Source: Ostrinia nubilalis
Taxonomy: Eukaryota; Arthropoda; Insecta; Lepidoptera; Crambidae
Direction: 5' to 3'
DNA: 64,000 nt
Assembly (NCBI RefSeq): GCF_963855985.1
Contig: NC_087099.1
Coordinates: 3,750,001-3,814,000 of the forward strand
The notes under the pieces are model-generated. The model searched no databases, was not told the origin of the DNA, and was given only the letters and a program-made list of their open reading frames with translations. The first letter of the stretch is position 1, and each line of letters starts with the position of its first letter. A program made the translations under genes and the position numbers. Positions 26,390-35,427 of the stretch are shown in pieces.

Positions 26390-26545
26390 TGGGACGTCCA
26401 CCCACAAGGTGGATCGACGACCTGATAAAGGTAGCAGGAAGGCGCTGGATGCAGGCCGCTACCAACCGTGCGATGTGGAAATCATTGGGGGAGGCCTATG
26501 TTCAGCAGTGGACGTCCTATGGCTGAAATGATGATGATGATGATA
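26390..26545 (+). mobile_element. RTE-type LINE 3' end with ATG-repeat tail
   Basis: The best preserved of five copies. The frame from about 26396 encodes GRPPTRWIDDLIKVAGRRWM followed by QAATNRAMWKSLGEAY and VQQWTSYG, then a stop and (gat)n. This is the conserved C-terminus of RTE-clade LINE polyproteins in Lepidoptera, placed after the reverse transcriptase. All upstream sequence is missing (5' truncation), as usual for target-primed insertion. Confidence 0.85.
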
Positions 26546-26846
26546 ACATAAATTTTATACATAAAAGGTGGACGTTTTGTAAATAATAGTGCACGTCGTA
26601 TTTTACTAGATTCACTGTGTATATTCGCTATACTCAAAATCTCCTATTTAATTTTGTGTTTATTGCGTTTTATAATTTGTCTATCAAATTCTACGAATTT
26701 TCACTCTAAAATTCGATAGAAACTGATTAAGTTTCATCACGGTGGACATAATTTACCATTGTAGGTATGTTGTGGCTGTAGGTAATTGAACCAAAAAAAA
26801 GAAATTTAGACCCTCCTCTTATTTTTTTATTTTGAAGTCGGTTAAT

Positions 26847-27656
26847 AATCCGCAGCTAAACACCTCACCGCACGTTAAATTCAATGGCCATTCCATCTAA
26901 CCCTAAAACGCGCTCGGTTCATCAAACAACAGAACTTTGATCGCAGGCCGTTCCGACCGCACGTACTACATTACCCAACACGTAAAAAATTCAAAAGCCA
27001 CCATGAATATAAACTTGCAGGCTACCCATAAAGCTGGGCGTGTTTGGGTCGGGCTTTATTAACACCTAGACCCTGAAAAGGAGCGATAGCGAACACAAAA
27101 GATTTGCCCCAATATTTTCGAGGCATGCAGTTTGGGGAAAGTGGGTCGATAGCACGCTGAAGATTAATTTCGGGATCCTTTTTAGTGTTAAGTAGGAAAT
27201 CTGGGAAGGGTTGAAGTTTGCTACGTGTTATTTAGCTGAGTTTCCAGCGATACAGATTCGTAAGTATCTACCAGATAGTATTATGTCATGAGAACGAAAG
27301 TTTTGATAAGAATACGTAGGTGAATGTTTAACGATTGCTAATTTTTACGAAATAAACACAAAATATGAAAATCAATTCTTAGCCCTAGAGTAGTCGCGCC
27401 TTTCCGTGAAACGTGAGTGCTCGCGTATGAGCATTTTGCCGCCCAAGCTTAAAGTCCGGTTGTGTGTCAATTAACAGTTTAAAAATATGAAAATCAGTTA
27501 AAAATGATAGAATGAAGCGGTGTACGCTTTATTAAAGATTTGTGGTGAAAATTTAAAGAAAAAAAAATATTTTGGAAATGGTACGAAATATTTATAGAAA
27601 TCTTAGAAACACTATTGTTTTTACCTACATACATTATCAAATATTAAACTCATTAG
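26847..27656. other. Unassigned DNA beside the provirus
   Basis: No gene was recognised. This is the left flank of the insertion. The same locus continues at 35428. Confidence 0.4.
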
Positions 27657-27660
27657 CACA
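27657..27660. repeat. Target site duplication (CACA), left
   Basis: CACA immediately outside the 3' LTR, matched by CACA at 35424-35427 outside the 5' LTR. This fits the 4-bp duplication known for this retroelement group. Confidence 0.75.
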
Positions 27661-27963
27661 AATTATAGAGGTCACAGCCGAAGGCTCCAAAAGAAAAACC
27701 AAAATGATTTAATAAAATTTAATTTAAAATAAAACTTGTTACAATTAGTTGCTAAGCCTAGTTGACCCTATCGATGTAAGATAAAAAGTAAGTTTAATAA
27801 AAATGAAATATTGACGGAAAACGCGCCGATGACGCGGTAAGTTGCGGTGTCAGCGGTGGCGTGATCGTGCGGCGTCGCCTGACGCTGCTATTCTCTAGCT
27901 TGACCCACATCTTGGGTTTGGACATTGCTCTTCGGTATGCTTGAATGTAGTAATACTATGACA
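27661..27963 (-). repeat. 3' LTR
   Basis: 303 bp, starting TGTCATAG and ending CTATAATT on the minus strand. Compared by eye with 35121-35423, no difference was seen. Confidence 0.95.
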
Positions 27964-27974
27964 CCTCCCCCCTC
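27964..27974 (-). promoter_or_regulatory. Polypurine tract
   Basis: GAGGGGGGAGG directly upstream of the 3' LTR on the minus strand. It is the expected plus-strand DNA primer site for reverse transcription and lies 10 bp beyond the env stop. Confidence 0.9.
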
Positions 27975-27984
27975 AGATCGTCAG

Positions 27985-29757
27985 CTATTTTTGAACTTTG
28001 AGTTGAGAAAATAGTGACGGATGCTGCATCGGTGCTGCAGGTGTCTCGATTTCTTCGTAAATTTTCTCCTTATGGGGTGATTTTTCGGGCTTGCGTTGAA
28101 ATATCTTACAACGTTTCATGATCAGGAAAATGACGAGTGTTAGTAGTGCGCATAGTATAATGATGTACAGAGGGATTGTCGTGTGATAGATGGCAGGTTC
28201 CCATAGCGATTGCTCCAGCTGCTGCATGGCTGGTTGCGTTATCACCTTTTGTTGAGCTTCGTGTAGCTTTCTCAGGTCGATAGAATTCAGATGAATGTGA
28301 GGTTTATCTCTGGATAGCGACTCAGTGTCATATGTTAGCTTCATTATCTTCAAGGGTTGACCTTTGACTTGATCATTACTGTTAGTGATCGTGAACTCGG
28401 GAGTATACAGGAAGCAGTTTGCGGGAATAGTTGCCAAGTAAGTGCCGTTGAGGACATCGTAATCTTGTTTTCCGCATACGGTATGTATCCTTGTATTATT
28501 AGGGAAGGATATCACGTAGTGTTTTTCGTCAAGTTCTTCCATTGCTATTCTTGATAAGGACACGGTGGCAAACTCGCAGGATTTATCGATATATTGCTTC
28601 GTTATAAGATTCTGGATGCAGTCCGGTACTTGGCGTAGTTGATGGTCCATCTTCTCTTCGCAGAGATACCAGTTGTTATACTTCGGGCATTCAGCCTCTA
28701 TGTACACAAAACCTTTCTTGTTAGTTGCTATTAAGGGATAAGGAGGGACTAGGGCCTGCTTGTTCTTATTAGGTGCCATTGATAATTTATATAGATCAAA
28801 ATTGTCTTTAGAAAATATAGGTATTTTAAAAATTATAACTATCTTTTTATCTGAGTAATAGTAACCTGGTCGAATGATATCATAATATTCTCGGAGGTCT
28901 AAATCTAGTACTTGTTCTCTACCGTAGATATTAATTAATCTTTGAACCATATGGCTTAATATATCTATGCTTATCATCGAATGATGTGAGGTGGAAGCAT
29001 GAATAAAAGCTAATATGTTTTCAATTCTAGCCAACTCTTCTAATACATCGTCGATATTCTCTGTTATAATAACGAGATGCTGGGCAAATTTTGCATATTT
29101 TAAGAGGCTAGATTCTTTATGTGCTTCATTATCTAAAATTAACTCTAATGTTTCATTTATCTTAATTTGGTTCTCAACTAATTTATCTATTACATTAGAA
29201 TGCTGGACCATCCATTCTTTACTAAGACTGACATGATTGTTAAATTCGTGTACTATTTCATTGTTACTTTTTTGAAGGATTTTAATAGCGTTCTCATATT
29301 TTATAGCATCTGTATTATCTAAATTTCCAGTTATACTTTTAACTACTGAACCTAATCCATCAATGAGACCTCTCTTTGTACGATGCGGTTTTAAGGTATC
29401 TATATGACCTATCACTTTTATTAATTTCGAAGATAGGTAGTCTATTTGGAGTTCATAAAGTAAGTAAGTATCATTATTCATTCTATTTTTAAAATCTATT
29501 AATTGATCCTGTAATTGATAAATCTTGCTATCGATATCTTGTAGATCTATAAATTGGATAAAGGTATGGTAGTGTGTGGTAAGCCTTGTTGTGCCAAGCC
29601 GAAATGGTAGTAGTCCGGGGCCTTCGTCGAGACTCTCAAGTGTTATCTCCTGAGTCATCCCTTGGGATGTCATCAAAGGAGCAGTCAGGACCAGTAGCAC
29701 CCTGCAACAATTGGGCACTTTTTGGTACTCTTTTAAGGCGATTTTTAGCGACGGCAC
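27985..29757 (-). CDS. env: Errantivirus envelope fusion glycoprotein
   Basis: About 590 codons. Residues 18-33 are hydrophobic, as in a signal peptide. RTKR at 126-129 is a furin-type site and is followed by a glycine-rich hydrophobic segment (from residue 130) expected to be the fusion peptide. Residues 528-547 form a transmembrane helix, followed by a cytoplasmic tail of about 43 residues. The layout matches insect errantivirus Env, related to the baculovirus F protein, which mediates membrane fusion. The first codon of this span is GTG, not ATG, and the frame is open back to about 29796, beyond which there is a TAG; the first in-frame ATG lies after the hydrophobic segment. So the real start probably comes from a spliced RNA. 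The frame overlaps the end of pol by 122 bp. No break is visible. Confidence 0.92.
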   Translation of the reverse strand: MPSLKIALKEYQKVPNCCRVLLVLTAPLMTSQGMTQEITLESLDEGPGLLPFRLGTTRLTTHYHTFIQFIDLQDIDSKIYQLQDQLIDFKNRMNNDTYLLYELQIDYLSSKLIKVIGHIDTLKPHRTKRGLIDGLGSVVKSITGNLDNTDAIKYENAIKILQKSNNEIVHEFNNHVSLSKEWMVQHSNVIDKLVENQIKINETLELILDNEAHKESSLLKYAKFAQHLVIITENIDDVLEELARIENILAFIHASTSHHSMISIDILSHMVQRLINIYGREQVLDLDLREYYDIIRPGYYYSDKKIVIIFKIPIFSKDNFDLYKLSMAPNKNKQALVPPYPLIATNKKGFVYIEAECPKYNNWYLCEEKMDHQLRQVPDCIQNLITKQYIDKSCEFATVSLSRIAMEELDEKHYVISFPNNTRIHTVCGKQDYDVLNGTYLATIPANCFLYTPEFTITNSNDQVKGQPLKIMKLTYDTESLSRDKPHIHLNSIDLRKLHEAQQKVITQPAMQQLEQSLWEPAIYHTTIPLYIIILCALLTLVIFLIMKRCKIFQRKPEKSPHKEKIYEEIETPAAPMQHPSLFSQLKVQK

Positions 29758-32700
29758 CGCGTTTTCGCGATGTATAAATATGTATAGGCAGATCTGCTAA
29801 TACGGTATCGTGACTATACCTAGGGGCTAATTTTTGACGATCTGCTAGTGGGTTCCTAATGAAAATGCGTTGATGTGGCTGATACTCTATTTCAGGATTG
29901 CGATCTTTATTAATATTAGTCATCATGTTAGTACGAGTAGAAAGAGTTGATTCATTTATAGTTTCATAAACTAACTTCATCTGATCTCTATGATTCTGTA
30001 CGTATTGTTGCATTAAATGTTTGGATAAATCTAAATCGAGCGGATCTCGCGGATCAAAATGCCCAGTGATGATGTCATACGGTCTACATTTGGTAAAACT
30101 GTGGACAGAACTATTGTAAGCCAAGATCGCATAGAAGACAAGGTTAACGATATCCTCGCTTTTGCATTTTAATTTAAGTATTCTAAGATGTTCTAGTAAC
30201 GTAGAGTGAAATCTCTCTACTATACCATTATCGTTCGGAGAGTGAGGCAAGGTTTTATGATGGTTTATTTTATGAAGATTTACGAATTCACTGAATAATT
30301 GATTCGTGAATTCCGTACCATTATCTGAAACTATAGTGAGTGGCAACCCGTGATGTGTACAAAATTTTAAGAGCGACTGTAAGATGCTGATGGCTGTACC
30401 GTCTCGAATATGGTATGCTTGAGCATATTTGGAGAACGCATCAACTATGGTTAAATATTTCTCGCTTTGAATGCTGAGTAAATCTATGTGTACAATTTCG
30501 AATGGTTTGGTAGCAGGAGGAACGATGTTAAACTTAGGTTTTATTGGATTACGATCGTACTTGGCTTGTCCGCAGATAGTACAGCTATTTATAAATTTGC
30601 TGATCTCATCCCTCATCTTAGGCCAGTAGTAACGCCGAGATAAAGCCAAGTGACATTCGTTTATACCACGATGATTGGTTTTACCATCGTGATATTGTTT
30701 TATTATCTCCTGTTGCCTGAGATATTCTCTCACGTTCTCGACTTCAGTTTTAGTTAGTACTAAGTGCATTGCTGAATTTTTAAACGTATTTTGAATAATT
30801 GGTATGATGTCATACATTGCTAATGGGGGATTTATCAATAGAGCAGTTTTTACTTTTGGGTTGACGTATTCTTTGATTAGATTAACGATATCGCTTTCTA
30901 AATTTGATTGGGATACTTGTACAGCGGTTCTTGTATGAGTATCGAATGGTTTGGAAGTTGTGGGACGTTTCTTGATATCACCTACTACTGATATTACGAT
31001 CTGCCTATGAAATTTATTTAACGGTTCATCTACTATTGGAATTTCAAGTATAGGGTTTTCTCTACTAGTATGCGCGGATACTGTTGATGAATTAGCTACA
31101 GATGGCGGTCGTTCAGACGCGTTGACGGCCATGGAATCTGTTTCCTCATTGTGTATCTCGATTCGCGAAAGAGCATCGGCGTTGGTATTGGATTGCCCTT
31201 TTTTATAAACTACAGTAAAATCATACTCAGATAGTTTGAGTCTCCATCTAGTCAAACGTGAGTTCGGCTCCTTAAGGTTCATAATCCATTGTAATGGCTT
31301 ATGATCCGTAATGATTTTGAACTTTCGTCCGAATAGATAAGGCCTAAAATATTTAGTCGCCCATACTATCGCAAGTAGCTCCTTTTCGATAGTGCTGTAG
31401 TTCATCTCGCTTTCGTTAAGAGTACGCGACGCGTAACAAACTGGTTTATCTGTACCACCAGTTCCTTGAGATAGGATCGCGCCTAGGGCCACATTAGAGG
31501 CATCTGTAGTTAAGATGAAATCTCGCGTGAAGTCTGGGTATTGTAAGATTGGATCGTTTGTTAAGAGTTGTTTGCACTTCTCAAAACAGTCGGTGTATGA
31601 GGAATCCACAATAACTTTCCTACCTTTCTTGAGACATTGAGTAAGAGGCTTAGTAATACGCGCAAAATCCGGTATGAATTTTCTATAATAACCAACGAGA
31701 CCTAGAAATTGCTTGATTTCTTTAGATGTCCTTGGCAACGGATATTTCTGGATAGCGTCAATTTTGTCGGGATTCGGTTTAATACCGTCTCTAGAGATGA
31801 TATGCCCAAGGTAAGCAGTCTCTAATTTGAGGAATTCTGACTTGTCCATTTGGACTTTGAAATTTGAATCGCGTAATCTTGAGAAGACCTTTTCAAGGTT
31901 AACCATGTGTTCCTGTAGGCTGGTGCTGAAGACGACGATGTCATCAAGGTATACTAGGCAGACAGTATTCTGAAGGTCTTTAAGGACATTGTCCATCACA
32001 CGTTGAAATGTAGAAGGAGAATTCTTTAGGCCCATCGGCATACGTAAAAATTCATAGTGCCCGTTCTCTACATTGAACGCGGTTTTGGGAATGTCATCAG
32101 GGTGCATCTCTACTTGATAAAACCCACTTGCAAGGTCGAGGGTTGAAAAATATTGGCAGTTGCCTAATTTATCAAGGACATCATTGATGTTCGGAATGGG
32201 ATACTTATCATCGTAAGTTTTTTCATTTAATTTACGGAAGTCGACGACCAAGCGCCATTTGGGCTTCCCCGAAGCGTCAGCTTTCTTAGGAACTATCCAT
32301 ATGGGGGAGCTCCAGGCCGAAGCTGAAGGTCGAATGATACCTTGACTTAACATCTTATTTATTTGGTCTTTAACCTCATTTCTATGGATGTATGGATACC
32401 GGTAGCTTTTTGTATAAATGGGCAGCTCATCTGTGGTCTTAATTTGATGTTTTATTTTATTAGTAAAGGTTAGGGCTTCCCCATCTATATAGAAAATATC
32501 GGCATATTTAGCGCAGAGTGTTTGTAAATTGACGCGCTCCTCCGGATTTAAGTGGTTCGTACGTAGGCGATTGAGTACGTCCGTAGCGCGGCTAGGTAAT
32601 TTCGCATTGTTTAATTTATGCACATAATTATCCGTAGTATATGAGTGACGTGTGTGGTCTGTAGCATGATTAGAGTCCGTAGCACAGTTCGATTTATCTG

Positions 32701-33436
32701 TACATTTACTATCCGTAGCATCATTGTGACGTAAGCCTTCCGTAGCATAGATGTGACGTAAGTTTTCCGTAGCACACATAGGGCTCGTAGTATCTAACCC
32801 AGTTCGTATGCACTCGATATTATACGCTTCTGCTTGAACGGCACGGTCCATAGAAAATATTACGTCATGCGGAGTGGGATTTATAATCTCAAGAATGCCG
32901 CGGTTATTTTTTACTGTAGTCAGGCACTCATTTATTACGCAATTTGATAGCGTTTGCTCATTTATGTAAGCGTCACCGTCGTGTATGTTAATCGGGATTC
33001 TGAGTAACTTACTGGAATTCGCGGGTATAACGTCTTCAAACAGGTTTACGTTTCTAGAATTATACATAGAGATCTGGTTAACTGAGTTACGAGTAATTAG
33101 CTGTTTATTTTTAAGGTCAATTTTAGCTTCCCATAGTTCTAAAAGATCTAATCCGATCAGACCATCGAAAAAATTATGAAACTTATACACATACATTTTA
33201 ATGTAATTTTCATACTCTTGGAACTCCTTAAAACATGGGAGAGTTATTGAATAATTATTACGCGTAGTAGCGTGCACATTAGTAACTTCGAAGGGGTCAA
33301 AGTTTAATGGAACGTTACTGAAAAATTTGTCTACAGCTTCTGGGCTAAGAAATGACTGATTTGCGCCCGTGTCAATTAAGAGTTTTAAGGGCGGCTCTGA
33401 AATTTGTATAAAAGGAAGCTGTCTTTGACATTGCAT
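29636..33436 (-). CDS. pol: Errantivirus Pol polyprotein
   Basis: About 1266 codons, starting at an ATG 9 bp after the gag stop. An aspartic protease begins almost at once (DTG at 22-24). Reverse transcriptase follows at about 350-530, with YLDD at 496-499. RNase H follows, with acidic residues near D645, E686, D711 and D754. Integrase has an HHCC zinc finger (H916, H922, C952, C955) and the triad D985, D1038, E1074, giving the D,D(35)E spacing. All catalytic residues are present, so the enzyme set looks functional. The protein is probably made as Gag-Pol by -1 frameshifting, since the pol frame stays open upstream across the gag stop. Residues 218-272 between protease and RT are a low-complexity Ala-Thr-Asp/His stretch. 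Confidence 0.96.
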   Translation of the reverse strand: MQCQRQLPFIQISEPPLKLLIDTGANQSFLSPEAVDKFFSNVPLNFDPFEVTNVHATTRNNYSITLPCFKEFQEYENYIKMYVYKFHNFFDGLIGLDLLELWEAKIDLKNKQLITRNSVNQISMYNSRNVNLFEDVIPANSSKLLRIPINIHDGDAYINEQTLSNCVINECLTTVKNNRGILEIINPTPHDVIFSMDRAVQAEAYNIECIRTGLDTTSPMCATENLRHIYATEGLRHNDATDSKCTDKSNCATDSNHATDHTRHSYTTDNYVHKLNNAKLPSRATDVLNRLRTNHLNPEERVNLQTLCAKYADIFYIDGEALTFTNKIKHQIKTTDELPIYTKSYRYPYIHRNEVKDQINKMLSQGIIRPSASAWSSPIWIVPKKADASGKPKWRLVVDFRKLNEKTYDDKYPIPNINDVLDKLGNCQYFSTLDLASGFYQVEMHPDDIPKTAFNVENGHYEFLRMPMGLKNSPSTFQRVMDNVLKDLQNTVCLVYLDDIVVFSTSLQEHMVNLEKVFSRLRDSNFKVQMDKSEFLKLETAYLGHIISRDGIKPNPDKIDAIQKYPLPRTSKEIKQFLGLVGYYRKFIPDFARITKPLTQCLKKGRKVIVDSSYTDCFEKCKQLLTNDPILQYPDFTRDFILTTDASNVALGAILSQGTGGTDKPVCYASRTLNESEMNYSTIEKELLAIVWATKYFRPYLFGRKFKIITDHKPLQWIMNLKEPNSRLTRWRLKLSEYDFTVVYKKGQSNTNADALSRIEIHNEETDSMAVNASERPPSVANSSTVSAHTSRENPILEIPIVDEPLNKFHRQIVISVVGDIKKRPTTSKPFDTHTRTAVQVSQSNLESDIVNLIKEYVNPKVKTALLINPPLAMYDIIPIIQNTFKNSAMHLVLTKTEVENVREYLRQQEIIKQYHDGKTNHRGINECHLALSRRYYWPKMRDEISKFINSCTICGQAKYDRNPIKPKFNIVPPATKPFEIVHIDLLSIQSEKYLTIVDAFSKYAQAYHIRDGTAISILQSLLKFCTHHGLPLTIVSDNGTEFTNQLFSEFVNLHKINHHKTLPHSPNDNGIVERFHSTLLEHLRILKLKCKSEDIVNLVFYAILAYNSSVHSFTKCRPYDIITGHFDPRDPLDLDLSKHLMQQYVQNHRDQMKLVYETINESTLSTRTNMMTNINKDRNPEIEYQPHQRIFIRNPLADRQKLAPRYSHDTVLADLPIHIYTSRKRGAVAKNRLKRVPKSAQLLQGATGPDCSFDDIPRDDSGDNT
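29793..29806 (-). promoter_or_regulatory. Candidate env splice acceptor
   Basis: On the minus strand the env frame opens exactly downstream of CGTATTAGCAG. Splicing at CAG would enter the env frame just after its last upstream stop. The pyrimidine tract is weak, so this is tentative. Confidence 0.35.
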
Positions 33437-33444
33437 ATTTAATT

Positions 33445-34713
33445 CTATTTTACAGTGCGTGATATTTCGCGACTGTGAAAATCCTGCTCTTGAGCTGTGC
33501 TTGTAGATGGCTCAGGCTCAATATATGAGCTAGCTGGGGCCGTCTCATAATATGATGGCTCATTGTGCATATTGTAATAAGGAAGTTCCATGTCACAGTA
33601 TTCGGGATAGCTTAAAAAGTTATTGTCTGCGGGCTCATTATAGTAATAAAATTCAGGTTGGTAATAACTATCATAATAGTCAGCACATTCGTTCATGTTC
33701 ATCTCTCTAGATTTAAAATAATTAGATGGCGGCGGGTTACCGTGTTTACGCCAATCGTGACCGGATAGCTGACCGAAACTAGGTCGTTCTCTAGTAGCGT
33801 AGTGACTAACGCCACTCATAGGCTTAGGGCCTGGGTGAGGTTGATTATTTCGCGGCGGCATTTGAAACCTATTTTGGGTCGCATTATAATTTGGCGGCGT
33901 TGCACGGAAAATTTGTTGCGTGCGCGATGGCATTCCTATATTAGGCTTGTAAGAAACGGGATAATTAAGTTGAGTATAAAAATTTGGTTTTACTTGAAAT
34001 TGTGAATATTTCGAATTAGGCACAAGGGTGGCCTGTGAAGGGAAATTGAATGGTTTAAACGCGGGCAAAGTCGGGGCAGATTGTGTAGGTTTTAATAATT
34101 GTGCAATATGTTGTTTTTTATCTACTGAGTCGTTACGATTCTGAAGATACATCACATTCAATTCCTCTTGCACAAATTGTAGGGCCTCTTCAGCACTATC
34201 AGGACGCATGCATCTTATACGGGACCCTAAGGGCTCTTTGAGTCCACGGACAAAAGCTTGCATCGTTAACTTCTTATAGAGATCGCGTTTAGCTTCGATT
34301 GTAGTTGGAATACTTTCATGTAAGGTGACATAAGTCATGATTGTGCTGAATAAATTAGTACAATGATCATAAAATTCCTGAGGCGAGTTGTTCCCTTGAG
34401 TAGCTAACATTAAATCATTATAAAGAGCGGTCTCATCTCTTTGGTCAGAAAAATTATTAATTAGTGCAATTTTAATACTATTCCAATCCTCAGTTATGCC
34501 GTTTGAATTTATTGTTCGCGCGGCTGGTCCAGTAATCTTATTTAATATGCCATTTACGAGACATAGATTTGCTAATGCGTTGGCCGGATTTTGTTGAGTA
34601 TACTCGGCCGCGATCTGATCGCACAGGTGGATGAATCGGGGTAAAACATGAGAATTACCGTCAAAATCTGGGACTAAACGCAAGGCTTTATAGATGGTTT
34701 CGACGTCTGCCAT
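33445..34713 (-). CDS. gag: Errantivirus Gag
   Basis: 422 codons from ATG at 34713. The first 200 residues form a helical capsid-like region (LVPDFDGNSHVLPRFIHLCD near the start) as in errantivirus Gag, and a Pro/Asn/Gln-rich middle follows. The last 90 residues are unusually rich in tyrosine. No CCHC zinc knuckle is present, so RNA binding must rely on the basic, Arg/Asn-rich region at about 270-335. The stop (TAG at 33447-33445) is followed 9 bp later by the first ATG of pol. Gag would form the particle that packages the RNA. Confidence 0.93.
   Translation of the reverse strand: MADVETIYKALRLVPDFDGNSHVLPRFIHLCDQIAAEYTQQNPANALANLCLVNGILNKITGPAARTINSNGITEDWNSIKIALINNFSDQRDETALYNDLMLATQGNNSPQEFYDHCTNLFSTIMTYVTLHESIPTTIEAKRDLYKKLTMQAFVRGLKEPLGSRIRCMRPDSAEEALQFVQEELNVMYLQNRNDSVDKKQHIAQLLKPTQSAPTLPAFKPFNFPSQATLVPNSKYSQFQVKPNFYTQLNYPVSYKPNIGMPSRTQQIFRATPPNYNATQNRFQMPPRNNQPHPGPKPMSGVSHYATRERPSFGQLSGHDWRKHGNPPPSNYFKSREMNMNECADYYDSYYQPEFYYYNEPADNNFLSYPEYCDMELPYYNMHNEPSYYETAPASSYIEPEPSTSTAQEQDFHSREISRTVK
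33478..33484 (-). promoter_or_regulatory. Candidate -1 frameshift heptamer (GGATTTT)
   Basis: G GAT TTT in the gag reading frame, 31 bp upstream of the gag stop. The -1 frame stays open from here through the start of pol. GGAUUUU is a known slippery sequence in plant dianthoviruses. The next upstream stop in the pol frame lies about 40 bp before the heptamer, so any shift must occur within this short window. Confidence 0.45.
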
Positions 34714-35101
34714 TGCGGAAACAACTGAGCTCCCTGAATCGTCTAGGCTAACAAATGAATTATCTAAATCTACACTAATATCCCTATTCGTATCTAAATC
34801 TAACCTACGGGCTTGTCTAGATCGAGCAGGCCCACTAAGGGTAGTTTGCTTAGGATGAAAAATGGTGAATAATTAAGGAAACTAAGGAATAAGAAGGAAG
34901 CAACACAGAAACGGTTTCGGTGTACTTACATAAACTGCATTCTGGTACTTTTGGAATCGATGTCTTGATTTCTCCTCCAGCCGGGACTCCAGGTTCTTGT
35001 TCAGGATACCCAAGGACGCTCGCGTTCGCTCGCGACGGTAGCGATTTCACGGGAACTCGATGTGAGAATTTCCTAGTGAATCTACACTCAAGGCGGCTTG
35101 A
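34714..35101 (-). other. Provirus leader (untranslated)
   Basis: Lies between the primer site and gag, and is expected to hold packaging signals. It contains a strong GTAAGTA splice donor at 34929-34923. Short frames here on either strand are not supported as genes. Confidence 0.6.
34923..34929 (-). promoter_or_regulatory. Candidate splice donor for env RNA
   Basis: GTAAGTA on the minus strand, upstream of gag and downstream of the primer site. It matches the insect donor consensus. Errantiviruses express Env from a spliced RNA whose donor lies in the 5' region. Confidence 0.45.
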
Positions 35102-35121
35102 GTATCCTACCGACTGCGCCA
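35102..35121 (-). promoter_or_regulatory. Primer binding site (serine tRNA type)
   Basis: TGGCGCAGTCGGTAGGATAC, overlapping the last LTR base by one nucleotide. About 18 bases fit the 3' end of an insect serine tRNA (...CCGACTGCGCCA), the primer used by the 17.6/297 branch. Assignment is from memory of tRNA ends. Confidence 0.75.
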
Positions 35122-35423
35122 ATTATAGAGGTCACAGCCGAAGGCTCCAAAAGAAAAACCAAAATGATTTAATAAAATTTAATTTAAAATAAAACTTGTT
35201 ACAATTAGTTGCTAAGCCTAGTTGACCCTATCGATGTAAGATAAAAAGTAAGTTTAATAAAAATGAAATATTGACGGAAAACGCGCCGATGACGCGGTAA
35301 GTTGCGGTGTCAGCGGTGGCGTGATCGTGCGGCGTCGCCTGACGCTGCTATTCTCTAGCTTGACCCACATCTTGGGTTTGGACATTGCTCTTCGGTATGC
35401 TTGAATGTAGTAATACTATGACA
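35121..35423 (-). repeat. 5' LTR (promoter-bearing)
   Basis: 303 bp, identical by eye to the 3' LTR. It would carry the promoter and transcription start for the whole element. CACA follows at 35424-35427. Confidence 0.95.
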
Positions 35424-35427
35424 CACA

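Larger units (their letters stand above)
27657..35427 (-). mobile_element. Complete errantivirus (Ty3/gypsy endogenous retrovirus)
   Basis: A full provirus on the minus strand. In order of transcription it has: 5' LTR (35121-35423), tRNA primer site, about 390 bp of leader, gag, pol, env, polypurine tract and 3' LTR (27661-27963). CACA flanks both sides (27657-27660 and 35424-35427) as a 4-bp target duplication. All three long frames are open, and the LTRs read as identical over 303 bp, so the insertion is very young and possibly still mobile. Order of domains, an Env with a furin site and a serine-tRNA-type primer site place it with insect errantiviruses such as TED and 17.6. The exact family needs a database comparison. 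Confidence 0.95.

Noticed and set aside
34850..35192. Frames on both strands in the provirus leader
   Set aside because: They overlap the primer binding site and LTR edge and are not conserved features of errantiviruses.
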